DNA of 64,000 bases, taken from Micromonospora andamanensis. Its GTDB lineage: Bacteria > Actinomycetota > Actinomycetes > Mycobacteriales > Micromonosporaceae. Positions within the stretch are counted from its first letter, which is position 1. Every line of letters begins with the position of its first letter. The notes under the pieces were generated by a model. It made no database searches, was not told the origin of the DNA, and saw only the letters and a list, made by a program, of their open reading frames with translations. Position numbers and translations under genes: made by a program. The stretch covers positions 124,001 to 188,000 of the forward strand of contig NZ_BOOZ01000011.1 of NCBI RefSeq assembly GCF_016863495.1. The letters run 5' to 3'. Positions 1-8,128 of the stretch are shown in pieces.

Positions 1-413
1 TGCCCGCCGATCACGCCGGCCAGGCCGAGACGCTCTACCGCACCGGGGACGCCGCGGAGAAGCGGGCGGTGCTCAAGGCCCTGCCGCTGCTGCCGATAGG
101 TGCGGCCGGGGTGCCGTTGCTGCACGACGCGATCCGCACCAACGACACCCGGCTGGTCGCCGCGGCGCTCGGCCCGTACGCCCGGCAGCTCGACCCGCCA
201 GCCTGGCGGCAGGCGGTGCTCAAGTGCGTCTTCACAGGCGTGCCACTGGCGGCGGTGGCCGACCTCGACGCCCGCGCGGACGGGGAACTGGCGGCGATGC
301 TCGCCGCGTTGGCCGCCGAGCGTCGGGCCGCCGGTCGGAGCATGCCCGCCGACGCCACCGAACTGCTGGACCGGCTCACCGCCGCCAGCCAGCCCGAGCC
401 CAGGGAGGTGTGA
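1..413 (+). CDS. eboA: EboA-domain protein, 3' end (5' cut by window edge)
   Basis: The reading frame enters the window from the left and stops at 411-413, so only about the last 136 codons are visible. The residues starting LYRTGDAAEKRAVLKALPLL followed by repeated Leu/Ala-rich helices are the kind of C-terminal helical repeat found in EboA, a protein of unknown biochemistry encoded first in ebo operons. In Nostoc the ebo cluster is needed to bring scytonemin precursors to the periplasm. The stop TGA overlaps the ATG of the next gene, so both are probably translated together. The family call rests on this fragment plus the typical ebo gene order downstream; the start and N-terminus are not in view. 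Confidence 0.8.
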   Translation, partial: PADHAGQAETLYRTGDAAEKRAVLKALPLLPIGAAGVPLLHDAIRTNDTRLVAAALGPYARQLDPPAWRQAVLKCVFTGVPLAAVADLDARADGELAAMLAALAAERRAAGRSMPADATELLDRLTAASQPEPREV

Positions 414-1264
414 TGCGGATCTTCGACCCGCACATCCACATGACGTCCCGCACCACGGACGACTACGAGCGGATGGCCGCCGCCGGCGTCCGGGCGGTGG
501 TGGAACCGGCGTTCTGGCTGGGGCAGCCGCGCACGAGCGTCGGCTCGTTCACCGACTACTTCGACTCGCTTGTCGGGTGGGAACCCTTCCGGGCCGGGCA
601 GTTCGGCATCCGTCATCACGCCACGATCGCGCTGAACCCGAAGGAGGCGAACGACAGGCGTTGCCGGCCGGTGCTCGACGAGCTGCCCCGCTACCTGGAG
701 AAGGACGGTGTGGTGGCGGTCGGCGAGATCGGATACGACTCGATGACGCCCGAGGAGGACGACGTCTTCGCCGCCCAGCTCGCCCTGGCCGTGGCGCACG
801 ACCTGCCGGCCATGGTGCACACCCCGCACCGGGACAAGGTCCGAGGTGTCGAGCGCAGCCTGGCGGTGGTCGCCGAGTCCGGCATCGCGCCGGAGCGGGT
901 GGTGCTCGACCACCTCAACGAGATGACCGTGAAACTGGTCCGCGACACCGGCTGCTGGCTCGGCTTCTCCATCTATCCGGACACCAAGATGTCGCCGCCG
1001 CGCATGGTCGAGCTGCTCAAGGCGTACGGGACCGACCGGATGCTCGTCAACTCGGCCGCCGACTGGGGGCGCTCCGATCCGTTGCTGACCCGGGCGACAG
1101 GCGAGGCGATGCTGCTCGCCGGCTTCACCGACGACGACGTCGACCGGGTGCTCTGGCGCAACCCGGTCGAGTTCTACGGGCAGTCCGGGCGGCTCGACCT
1201 GACCGACGACGACCTCACCGAGCCGACCTTCGCCGGCAACTCGATCCTGCGCGGCGGCAGCTGA
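413..1264 (+). CDS. eboB: TatD-family metal-dependent hydrolase (EboB-like)
   Basis: A 283-residue TIM-barrel amidohydrolase of the TatD type. The N-terminal metal site HxH is visible at H7/H9 (RIFDPHIHM), the bridging Glu in VAVGEIGYD near residue 103, a His in MVHTPH near 136, a His in LDHLNE near 166 and the last Asp in NSAADWGRSD near 217. Its exact substrate is unknown. Placement between eboA and eboE by 1-4 bp overlaps (TGATG at both ends) makes it part of the ebo operon rather than a housekeeping TatD nuclease. The ATG at 413 is chosen because it overlaps the upstream stop and begins right at the barrel's first strand. Confidence 0.88.
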   Translation: MRIFDPHIHMTSRTTDDYERMAAAGVRAVVEPAFWLGQPRTSVGSFTDYFDSLVGWEPFRAGQFGIRHHATIALNPKEANDRRCRPVLDELPRYLEKDGVVAVGEIGYDSMTPEEDDVFAAQLALAVAHDLPAMVHTPHRDKVRGVERSLAVVAESGIAPERVVLDHLNEMTVKLVRDTGCWLGFSIYPDTKMSPPRMVELLKAYGTDRMLVNSAADWGRSDPLLTRATGEAMLLAGFTDDDVDRVLWRNPVEFYGQSGRLDLTDDDLTEPTFAGNSILRGGS

Positions 1265-2487
1265 TGCGGCTGCGCCACACCGGTGGGCGCACCGTCCACC
1301 TCGGATACTGCACGAACGTGCATCCGGCCGAGGATCTCGCCGGAATCGTCGCCCAACTGGACACCTACGCGGTGCCGATCCGCGAGACGCTCGGTGCCGA
1401 CCCGCTCGGGCTGGGCCTGTGGCTGGCCGCCCCGGTCGCCGCCGAACTGGCCGCCGACCCGGTCGCCCGCCGTCGGTTGCACACCGAGCTGACCGTACGC
1501 GGGCTGGAGGTGGTCACCCTCAACGGCTTTCCGTACGCGGCCTTCCAGGCGCTCGTGGTCAAGGGAAACGTGTACCGGCCGGACTGGACCACCGACGACC
1601 GGCTCGGGTACACCCTCGACCTGGCCCGGGTCCTGGCCGACCTGCTGCCCGACGACGCGGTCCGCGGCTCGATCTCCACCCTGCCGCTGGCCTGGCGCGC
1701 GCCGTGGGACCACGCCCGTGCGGACGCCGCCCGCCGCCAGCTCGACAGGCTCGCCGCCGGACTCGCCGCCGTCGAGCGGGACACCGGCCGGCCGGTGCGG
1801 GTCGGCTTCGAACCGGAGCCGGGCTGCGTGGTGGAGAGCACCTCGCAGGCCGTCACCGCGCTGTCCGGAATGGACAACGACCGGCTCGGGATCTGCCTGG
1901 ACCTGGCCCACCTCGCCTGTGCCTGGGAGGAACCCGCAGTCGCCCTGGAGCGGTTGGCCACCGCCGGCCTGCCGGTGGTGAAGGTGCAGGTGTCCGCCGC
2001 GTTGGAGGCGGCCGATCCCGGCGGCGACGCCGCCGCGCTGCGCCGCTGGGTCGAGCCACGGTTCCTGCACCAGACCCGTACCGCCGCCTGCGCCGCCGCG
2101 ACAGGTGCCGGGCCTGCCGACGGGCCGACAGCCGCCGATCCGGCCGATCCGAGCTGGGCGGCGGACGACCTCGACGCCGCCCTCGACGCCGCGCTGCCCG
2201 GGCCGTGGCGGGTGCACTACCACGTGCCACTGCACGCTCCGCCCGAACCACCGTTGGCCTCGACCCTGCCGGTGCTGCGCGCCGCGCTGGCCGCGCTCTT
2301 CGCCGGTGCCGATGCCGGTTGCGACCACCTGGACGTCGAGACGTACACCTGGGGGGTGCTGCCGGCGGCACGACGGCCGAGCACCGACGCGGAGCTGGCC
2401 GCCGGCATCGCCGCCGAGCTGGCCTTCACCCGGGACGAACTCGTCGCTCTCGGGCTGACCCCGACCGGAACGGCGGTACCAGCATGA
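1264..2487 (+). CDS. eboE: EboE, metabolite traffic protein (xylose isomerase-like TIM barrel)
   Basis: A 407-residue protein beginning MRLRHTGGRTVHLGYCTNVH, a typical EboE start. The fold is a xylose-isomerase/AP-endonuclease-like TIM barrel; VGFEPEPGC, LGICLDLAHLACAW and VVKVQVSAAL carry the acidic and His residues expected at barrel strand ends, and VETYTWG follows near the C-terminus. Its biochemical step is not established; ebo genes are linked to moving biosynthetic precursors across the inner membrane. The ATG overlaps the stop of the TatD-like gene and the gene's own stop overlaps the next ATG, so it is embedded in a tightly coupled operon. Confidence 0.88.
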   Translation: MRLRHTGGRTVHLGYCTNVHPAEDLAGIVAQLDTYAVPIRETLGADPLGLGLWLAAPVAAELAADPVARRRLHTELTVRGLEVVTLNGFPYAAFQALVVKGNVYRPDWTTDDRLGYTLDLARVLADLLPDDAVRGSISTLPLAWRAPWDHARADAARRQLDRLAAGLAAVERDTGRPVRVGFEPEPGCVVESTSQAVTALSGMDNDRLGICLDLAHLACAWEEPAVALERLATAGLPVVKVQVSAALEAADPGGDAAALRRWVEPRFLHQTRTAACAAATGAGPADGPTAADPADPSWAADDLDAALDAALPGPWRVHYHVPLHAPPEPPLASTLPVLRAALAALFAGADAGCDHLDVETYTWGVLPAARRPSTDAELAAGIAAELAFTRDELVALGLTPTGTAVPA

Positions 2488-3872
2488 GTCGACAAGTGGT
2501 GGTGCTGGACGTGGTGGGGCTGACCCCCCGGTTGCTGGCGCACATGCCCCGGCTACGCGCGGTCGCCGACTCCGGGTTCCGCGCCGAGCTGGGCACGGTG
2601 CTGCCCGCGGTGACCTGCTCGGTGCAGTCGACCTTCCTCACCGGAGCCCTCCCCGCCGAGCACGGCATCGTCGGCAACGGGTGGTACTTCCGGGACCTCG
2701 GCGAGGTGCTGCTCTGGCGGCAGCACAACGCGCTCGTCGGCGGGGAGAAACTGTGGGAGGCGGCGCGCCGGACCCGGCCCGGCTACACGGTGGCGAACGT
2801 CTGCTGGTGGTACGCGATGGGCGCGGACGTGAACTGGACGGTCACCCCGCGCCCGGTCTACTACGCCGACGGTCGTAAGGAACCGGACTGCTACACCGAC
2901 CCGCCGCAGCTGCACGACGCGCTCACCGACCGGCTCGGCACCTTCCCGCTCTTCACCTACTGGGGGCCGGGCGCGGGCCTGCCGTCGTCGCGCTGGATCT
3001 GCCGGGCGGCCGAGCAGATCCTCGCCGAGCAGTCGCCCGACCTGACCCTGGTCTATGTTCCGCACCTGGACTACGACCTGCAACGCTTCGGCCCGTCATC
3101 ACCTCAGGCCGCTACCGCGGCGGCGGAGCTGGACGGCGTGCTCGCTCCGCTGCTGGACGCCGCGCAGGGCCGTGACGCGACGGTGGTGGTGCTGTCGGAG
3201 TACGGCATCACCGAGGTGTCCCGGCCGGTGGACGTCAACCGGCTGCTGCGCGCCGAGGGGCTGCTGCGGGTGCACACCCAGGCGGGCATGGAGTACCTGG
3301 ACCCGTGGACCTCGCGGGCGTTCGCGGTCGCCGACCACCAGATCGCCCACGTGTACGTGCGTGACCCGGCGGACGTACCGGCGGTGGCTAAGCTGTGCGC
3401 CGGTCTGCCCGGGGTGGCCGAGGTGCTCGACGCCGAGGACAAGGCGGCCCACGGGTTGGACCACGAGCGCGCCGGTGAGCTGGTGCTGGTGGCCGAGCCG
3501 GACGCCTGGTTCACGTACTACTACTGGCTCGACGACGCCCGCGCGCCTGACTTCGCCCGGCTTGTGGAGATCCACCGCAAGCCCGGGTACGACCCGGCGG
3601 AGCTGTTCTTCGACCCGGCCGCGCCGGGCGCGGCGAAGCGCCGTGCCGGGGTGGCGCTGGCCCGCAAGAAGCTCGGCATGCGGTACCTGATGAGCGTCGT
3701 CGGGTTGGCTGCCGGCGCGCGGGCGGTGCGAGGTTCACACGGACGGCTGCCCACCGATCCGGCCGACGGGCCGGTGCTGCTCTGCTCCGACGCGTCGATG
3801 GCCCGGGACCGGATAGCCGCCACGGAGGTGAAGGGGCTGCTGCTGGAGCTGGCCGGGTTGGAGGGGCGGTGA
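2484..3872 (+). CDS. eboF: Alkaline phosphatase-superfamily phosphodiesterase of the ebo operon
   Basis: A 462-residue nucleotide pyrophosphatase/phosphodiesterase-like enzyme. The N-terminal metal-site region VVVLDVVGLTPRLL, the nucleophile region PAVTCSVQSTFLTG (Thr or Ser as nucleophile near residue 40), and the YVPHLDYDLQRFGP segment (Asp/His metal ligands) match the family. Later metal ligands are plausible in VVVLSEYGI and RGSHGRLP. It probably cleaves or transfers a phosphate or nucleotide ester on the exported metabolite, but the substrate is unknown. It overlaps eboE by 4 bp and the polyprenyl synthase by 4 bp. No signal peptide is visible, so action in the cytoplasm is inferred. The symbol follows usual ebo cluster naming and is less certain than the family. 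Confidence 0.82.
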   Translation: MSRQVVVLDVVGLTPRLLAHMPRLRAVADSGFRAELGTVLPAVTCSVQSTFLTGALPAEHGIVGNGWYFRDLGEVLLWRQHNALVGGEKLWEAARRTRPGYTVANVCWWYAMGADVNWTVTPRPVYYADGRKEPDCYTDPPQLHDALTDRLGTFPLFTYWGPGAGLPSSRWICRAAEQILAEQSPDLTLVYVPHLDYDLQRFGPSSPQAATAAAELDGVLAPLLDAAQGRDATVVVLSEYGITEVSRPVDVNRLLRAEGLLRVHTQAGMEYLDPWTSRAFAVADHQIAHVYVRDPADVPAVAKLCAGLPGVAEVLDAEDKAAHGLDHERAGELVLVAEPDAWFTYYYWLDDARAPDFARLVEIHRKPGYDPAELFFDPAAPGAAKRRAGVALARKKLGMRYLMSVVGLAAGARAVRGSHGRLPTDPADGPVLLCSDASMARDRIAATEVKGLLLELAGLEGR

Positions 3873-4936
3873 CTGTCGCCGAGGCACCTGTCGATGCCGC
3901 AGGGTTGCGGGCCCGCTTCGACGCCGAGCTGACCGCGTTCCTCGACCGGCAGGATCCGGACTGGCCGGACGGCGCGCCGCGGGGCGTCTTCACCACGCTG
4001 CACCGGTTCGTGCTGGCCGGGGGCAAGCGTCTGCGTCCCCTCTTCTGCTACTGGGGCTGGCGGGGCGCGGGCGGCCGGGACGGCACGCCGATCGTGGCCG
4101 CTGCCGCCGCGCTGGAGCTGTTCCATGCCTTCGCGCTGATCCACGACGACATCCTGGACGGCAGCGACCGCCGCCGGGGCGAGCCGTCGGTGCACCGGAT
4201 CTTCGCCGACCTGCACACCCGCTCGTCCTGGCGGGGTGACCCCGAGGCGTACGGGCGCAACACCGCCCTGCTCTGCGGTGACCTCTGCGCCGCCTGGTCG
4301 GACCAGATGTTCCACGAGTGCGGGCTGAGCCCCGAGCAGGTGCACCAGGGGTACGCCGTGTTCGCGCTGATGCGGACCGAGGTGATCGCGGGGGAGTACC
4401 TCGACCTGGTGTCCGGGGTGGGCGACGGCTCGGTGGCCAGCGCGCTCACGGTGATCCGGATGAAGGCGGCCCGCTACACGGTCACCCGACCGTTGCAGAT
4501 CGGCGCCGCGTTGGCGGGCGCGCCCGCCGAGCTGCTGGACACCCTCGCCGAGTTCGGCGACCCGCTCGGGGACGCCTTCCAGTTGCGCGACGACGTGCTG
4601 GGGGTCTTCGGCGACCCGGCGGTCACCGGCAAGTCCGTGCTTGACGACCTCCGTGAGGGCAAGCCGACGGTGATGATGGCGCTGGCCCGCGACGCCGCCG
4701 ACCGGGCACAGGGTGCCCGGCTACGTGAGCTGTTCGGCAATCCCGACCTGGACGCGGAGGGCGCCGCCGAGCTGCGCGAGATCATCGAGAGCACCGGTGC
4801 CCGTCGGAAGATCGAGCAGATGATCCAGGTCCGCGCCGAGGCCGGGCTGGCGGCGCTGGAACACACAGAGCTGGCCGCGGAGAGCCGGACCGCCCTGATC
4901 GAGCTGGCCGCCCAGGCCATCGACCGACAGTGCTGA
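3869..4936 (+). CDS. Polyprenyl diphosphate synthase
   Basis: A 355-residue trans-isoprenyl diphosphate synthase. The first aspartate-rich motif is present as HDDILDGSDRRRG near residue 95 and the second as DAFQLRDDVLG near residue 235, and GGKRLRP, the substrate-binding basic motif, lies near residue 52. It condenses isopentenyl diphosphate with an allylic diphosphate; product length cannot be read from the sequence. GTG at 3869 overlaps the upstream stop (GTGA). In ebo operons a UbiA-like prenyltransferase (EboC) is usual, so this enzyme may supply its prenyl donor; eboC itself would lie left of the window. The operon ends here: the next gene has its own 265-bp leader. Confidence 0.92.
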   Translation: MTVAEAPVDAAGLRARFDAELTAFLDRQDPDWPDGAPRGVFTTLHRFVLAGGKRLRPLFCYWGWRGAGGRDGTPIVAAAAALELFHAFALIHDDILDGSDRRRGEPSVHRIFADLHTRSSWRGDPEAYGRNTALLCGDLCAAWSDQMFHECGLSPEQVHQGYAVFALMRTEVIAGEYLDLVSGVGDGSVASALTVIRMKAARYTVTRPLQIGAALAGAPAELLDTLAEFGDPLGDAFQLRDDVLGVFGDPAVTGKSVLDDLREGKPTVMMALARDAADRAQGARLRELFGNPDLDAEGAAELREIIESTGARRKIEQMIQVRAEAGLAALEHTELAAESRTALIELAAQAIDRQC

Positions 4937-5045
4937 GTGCCATTGACCGGCGGTGCTGAGCGCTGTCGCGCCGGAGCCCTCCCGTACGGCTTTTGACCGA
5001 TCTGACGAAAGTCGGCATCCGGCGGGCAGAAGATATAGACACATC

Positions 5046-5058
5046 AACGTATGACGTT
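5046..5058. promoter_or_regulatory. Short palindrome in the leader of the PQQ dehydrogenase gene
   Basis: AACGT-ATG-ACGTT, a perfect 5-bp inverted repeat around ATG, lies about 145 bp before the start of the PQQ dehydrogenase gene. A TTGACC hexamer is visible near 4993, but no convincing -10 at proper distance. It could be an operator, for example for the ROK regulator at 11.2-12.4 kb, but no second copy was found. Low confidence. Confidence 0.25.
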
Positions 5059-5201
5059 TAGTGTCGTCGCTAGGACCAACATGTTTCGTCGAGGTGAACC
5101 GGCGGCGCGGCACCCCCCTCGGCACCTCCCGCTACGGCATCCGGCGCGACGGCGCGCGCCCCGCCCTGGCAGAGCACTCGTCAGGAAGGGACAGCACAGC
5201 C

Positions 5202-8051
5202 ATGTCCACCATGCGTACCACCCACCACCCCGCACGGTGGTCCACAAGCGCCTCAGCGCTGCTCCTCGTCGTCACAGCCGGCACCGTGGCCGTCGCCGGC
5301 CCGGCCCCGGCTCTCGCCCATCCGATCGTCGCCAGCGACTTCCAGCAGGTCACCCTCGCCAAGGGGCTGGCCGAGGTCGGTGAACCGATGAGCATCGCGG
5401 TGCTGCCGGACCGATCGGTTCTGCACACCGCCCGCAACGGCACGTTGCGTCGCACCGACGCCGCGGGCAACACCTCGGTGATCGCCAACATCCCGGTCTA
5501 CACCCACGACGAGGACGGGTTGCAGGGCGTCGGGGTCGACCCGAACTTCGCCACCAACCGGCACATCTTCCTCTACTACGCCCCGCCGCTGTCCACCCCG
5601 AGCGGCGACGCCCCGGCCACCGGCACCAGCTGGTCCGCCTGGCAGGGCGTCAACCGGCTGTCCCGGTTCACCCTCAACGCCGACTTCACGGTCAACCAGT
5701 CCAGCAAGGTCGACGTCCTCGACGTCGCCGCCGACCGGGGCATGTGCTGCCACGCCGGCGGCGACATCGACTTCGACGCCGCGGGCAACCTGTACCTGTC
5801 CACAGGCGACGACACCAACCCCTTCGACTCCGGCGGCTACTCACCGATCGACGAGCGGACCAACCGCAACCCGGCGTACGACGCGCAGCGCAGCGCGGCG
5901 AACACCAACGACCTGCGCGGCAAGATCCTGCGGATCAAGGTCAACGCCAACGGTTCGTACTCGATCCCGGCCGGCAACATGTTCGCCCCGGGCACGGCCG
6001 GCACCCGGCCCGAGATCTACGCGATGGGGCTGCGCAACCCGTTCCGGATGAGCGTCGACAAGGCCACGGGTGTGGTCTACGTCGGCGACTACGGGCCGGA
6101 CTCGGGTTCCACCTCCGCGCGCGGTCCCAGCGGTCAGGTGGAGTTCAACCGGATCACCTCGCCCGGCTTCTACGGCTGGCCGTACTGCACCGGCACCAAC
6201 ACCAGCAACGAGACGTACGCCGAGTGGAACTTCGCCAACAACACCGCCGGAGCGAAGTACAACTGCACCGGCGGCGCGACGAACAACTCGTTCCGTAACA
6301 CCGGCCTGACCACCCTGCCGGCCGCCAAGCCGTCCTGGATCCGCTACGCCGGCGACGCCGGCAGCCCGCCGGAGTTCGGCAGCGGTTCCGAGTCGCCGAT
6401 GGCTGGCCCGGTCTACCGGTACGACGCCGCGCTGAACTCGGCCACCAAGTGGCCGCAGAGCTTCGACGGGCTGTTCTTCGCCGGTGAGTTCGGCAGGGGC
6501 TGGATCAAGCCGATCCACATGAACGCGAACGGCTCCATCGCCAGCATCGACGGGTCCTTCCCGTGGAACGGCAAGCAGGTCATGGACATGGCGTTCGGTC
6601 CGGACGGCGCGCTCTACGTGCTGGACTACGGCACCGGTTTCTACAACGGTGATGCCAACTCCGCCCTGTACCGCTACGACTACGTCGGCGGCGGCAACCG
6701 GGCTCCGACGGCTGTGGCCTCGGCGAACCGGACCTCGGGCGTCGCCCCGTTGACTGTGAACTTCTCCTCGGCCGGGTCGTCCGATCCGGAGGGTGGGGCG
6801 CTCACCTACTCGTGGGCGTTCGGTGACGGCACCACCTCGACGGCGGCGAACCCGACCAAGACGTACAACGCCAACGGCAACTACACCGCCACCCTGACCG
6901 TACGCGACCCGCAGGGCGCCACAGGTACGGCGAGCGTACGGATCGGGGTCGGCAACACCGCCCCGACGGTCACCATCAACAGCCCCGGCAACGGCCAGCT
7001 GTTCAGCTTCGGCGACACCGTGCCGTTCAGCATCACGGTGACCGATCCGGAGGACGGCACCATCGACTGTTCCAAGGTCAAGATGACATACGTGCTGGGC
7101 CACGACAACCACGGTCACCAGATCACCTCGCAGAACGGCTGTTCCGGCTCGATCGCCGTGCCGGTCGACGGTGAACACGACGACGCCGCCAACATCTTCG
7201 GCATCTTCGACGCCGAGTACACCGATGCCGGCGGCCTGACCACGCACACCCAGCACACCCTCCAGCCGCGCAAGCGGCAGGCGGAGCACTACAAGAGCGC
7301 CTCCGGCGTCGACCCGTTCGACAAGGCGACAGCCGAGGGCGGCCGGACCGTCGGCAACATCAACAACGGTGACTGGATCGCGTTCGAGCCGTACCGGATC
7401 GGCAACGCCACCTCGTTCAGCGCCCGGGTCTCGTCGGCCGGCGCCGGTGGCACCCTCCAGGTGCGGGCCGGCTCGGCCACCGGCACGGTGCTCGGCTCGG
7501 CGACAGTGCCGGTCACCGGCGGTTGGGACACCTTCACCACTGTCACCGGCACCATCACCAACCCGCCCACCGGCACCACCACGCTGTACCTGACCTTCGC
7601 CGGTTCGGGCACCGGCCACCTCTACGACCTGGACTCGTTCTCCTTCACCACCGGCAGTGGTGGCACCACCAGAACCGGTCCGATCACCGGGCTTGGCGGT
7701 AAGTGCCTGGATGTGCGCGACGCGGCCACCGCCGACGGCACGCAGATCCAGATCTGGACCTGCAACGGCACCGCGGCGCAGACCTGGACGGTGACGCCGA
7801 ACTCGACGATCCGGGCGTTGGGCAAGTGCCTGGACGTCAACGCCGCCGCCTCGGCGGACGGTACCAAGATCCAGTTGTGGACGTGCAACGGCGGCGTCGC
7901 GCAGGTCTGGTCGGCGCAGTCCAACGGCACGTTGCGCAACCCGAACTCGGGCAAGTGTCTGGACGTGTCGAACAACAGTTCCGCCGACGGGCAGGCCGTG
8001 CACCTGTGGACCTGCCACACCAACGCCAACCAGCGCTGGGTCCTGCCCTGA
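5202..8051 (+). CDS. Secreted PQQ-dependent sugar dehydrogenase with PKD, CBM6-like and ricin-lectin domains
   Basis: A 949-residue exported protein. Residues 1-40 form a signal peptide ending ALAHP. About 41-495 is a soluble glucose/sorbosone dehydrogenase beta-propeller (VLPDRSVLHTARNG, HDEDGLQGVGVDPNF, GDYGPDSG, DGALYVLDYG). A PKD domain (NRAPTAVASANRTSG, AFGDGTTS) spans about 499-585, an Ig-like linker follows, a CBM6-like sugar-binding domain (RQAEHYKSASGV, NNGDWIAFEPYRI) spans about 690-814, and a ricin B-type lectin with three QxW-like repeats (QIWTC, QLWTC, HLWTC) spans 825-949. It likely oxidises a sugar or glycan-linked substrate outside the cell. ATG 5202 is chosen for the AGGAAGG ribosome site at 5183-5190; an ORF start at 5061 would place charged residues before the signal peptide. 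Confidence 0.9.
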   Translation: MSTMRTTHHPARWSTSASALLLVVTAGTVAVAGPAPALAHPIVASDFQQVTLAKGLAEVGEPMSIAVLPDRSVLHTARNGTLRRTDAAGNTSVIANIPVYTHDEDGLQGVGVDPNFATNRHIFLYYAPPLSTPSGDAPATGTSWSAWQGVNRLSRFTLNADFTVNQSSKVDVLDVAADRGMCCHAGGDIDFDAAGNLYLSTGDDTNPFDSGGYSPIDERTNRNPAYDAQRSAANTNDLRGKILRIKVNANGSYSIPAGNMFAPGTAGTRPEIYAMGLRNPFRMSVDKATGVVYVGDYGPDSGSTSARGPSGQVEFNRITSPGFYGWPYCTGTNTSNETYAEWNFANNTAGAKYNCTGGATNNSFRNTGLTTLPAAKPSWIRYAGDAGSPPEFGSGSESPMAGPVYRYDAALNSATKWPQSFDGLFFAGEFGRGWIKPIHMNANGSIASIDGSFPWNGKQVMDMAFGPDGALYVLDYGTGFYNGDANSALYRYDYVGGGNRAPTAVASANRTSGVAPLTVNFSSAGSSDPEGGALTYSWAFGDGTTSTAANPTKTYNANGNYTATLTVRDPQGATGTASVRIGVGNTAPTVTINSPGNGQLFSFGDTVPFSITVTDPEDGTIDCSKVKMTYVLGHDNHGHQITSQNGCSGSIAVPVDGEHDDAANIFGIFDAEYTDAGGLTTHTQHTLQPRKRQAEHYKSASGVDPFDKATAEGGRTVGNINNGDWIAFEPYRIGNATSFSARVSSAGAGGTLQVRAGSATGTVLGSATVPVTGGWDTFTTVTGTITNPPTGTTTLYLTFAGSGTGHLYDLDSFSFTTGSGGTTRTGPITGLGGKCLDVRDAATADGTQIQIWTCNGTAAQTWTVTPNSTIRALGKCLDVNAAASADGTKIQLWTCNGGVAQVWSAQSNGTLRNPNSGKCLDVSNNSSADGQAVHLWTCHTNANQRWVLP
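7677..8048 (+). repeat. Ricin-lectin coding repeat, copy 1
   Basis: The DNA encoding the lectin domain of the PQQ dehydrogenase is nearly the same as 9471-9844 in the next gene. A stretch around 7773-7841 matches base for base, including synonymous positions, so the two domains share recent ancestry or undergo gene conversion. Confidence 0.85.
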
Positions 8052-8055
8052 TCCG

Positions 8056-8102
8056 AGGAGGGGCCCCACGTCAACGCCTAGTGTTGGTAAGGGGCCCCTC
8101 CT
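8056..8102. terminator. GC-rich hairpin between the two secreted-protein genes
   Basis: A 12-bp perfect stem, AGGAGGGGCCCC at 8056-8067 with GGGGCCCCTCCT at 8091-8102, encloses a 23-nt loop that itself contains CAAC..GTTG. It starts 5 bp after the dehydrogenase stop and ends 26 bp before the next ATG. It may attenuate transcription or stabilise mRNA ends rather than act as a simple terminator, since no T-run follows. Confidence 0.6.
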
Positions 8103-8128
8103 GACACAACGATCGTTGGGAGAGCTAG

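Noticed and set aside
100-1263. In-frame extension upstream of eboE
   Set aside because: It would overlap eboA and the TatD-like gene completely; the ATG at 1264 overlaps the upstream stop as in the rest of the operon.
5841-8069. 742-codon open frame antisense to the PQQ dehydrogenase gene
   Set aside because: It mirrors the codon structure of the sense gene; the product is Arg/Gly/Val-rich with no family features or ribosome site.
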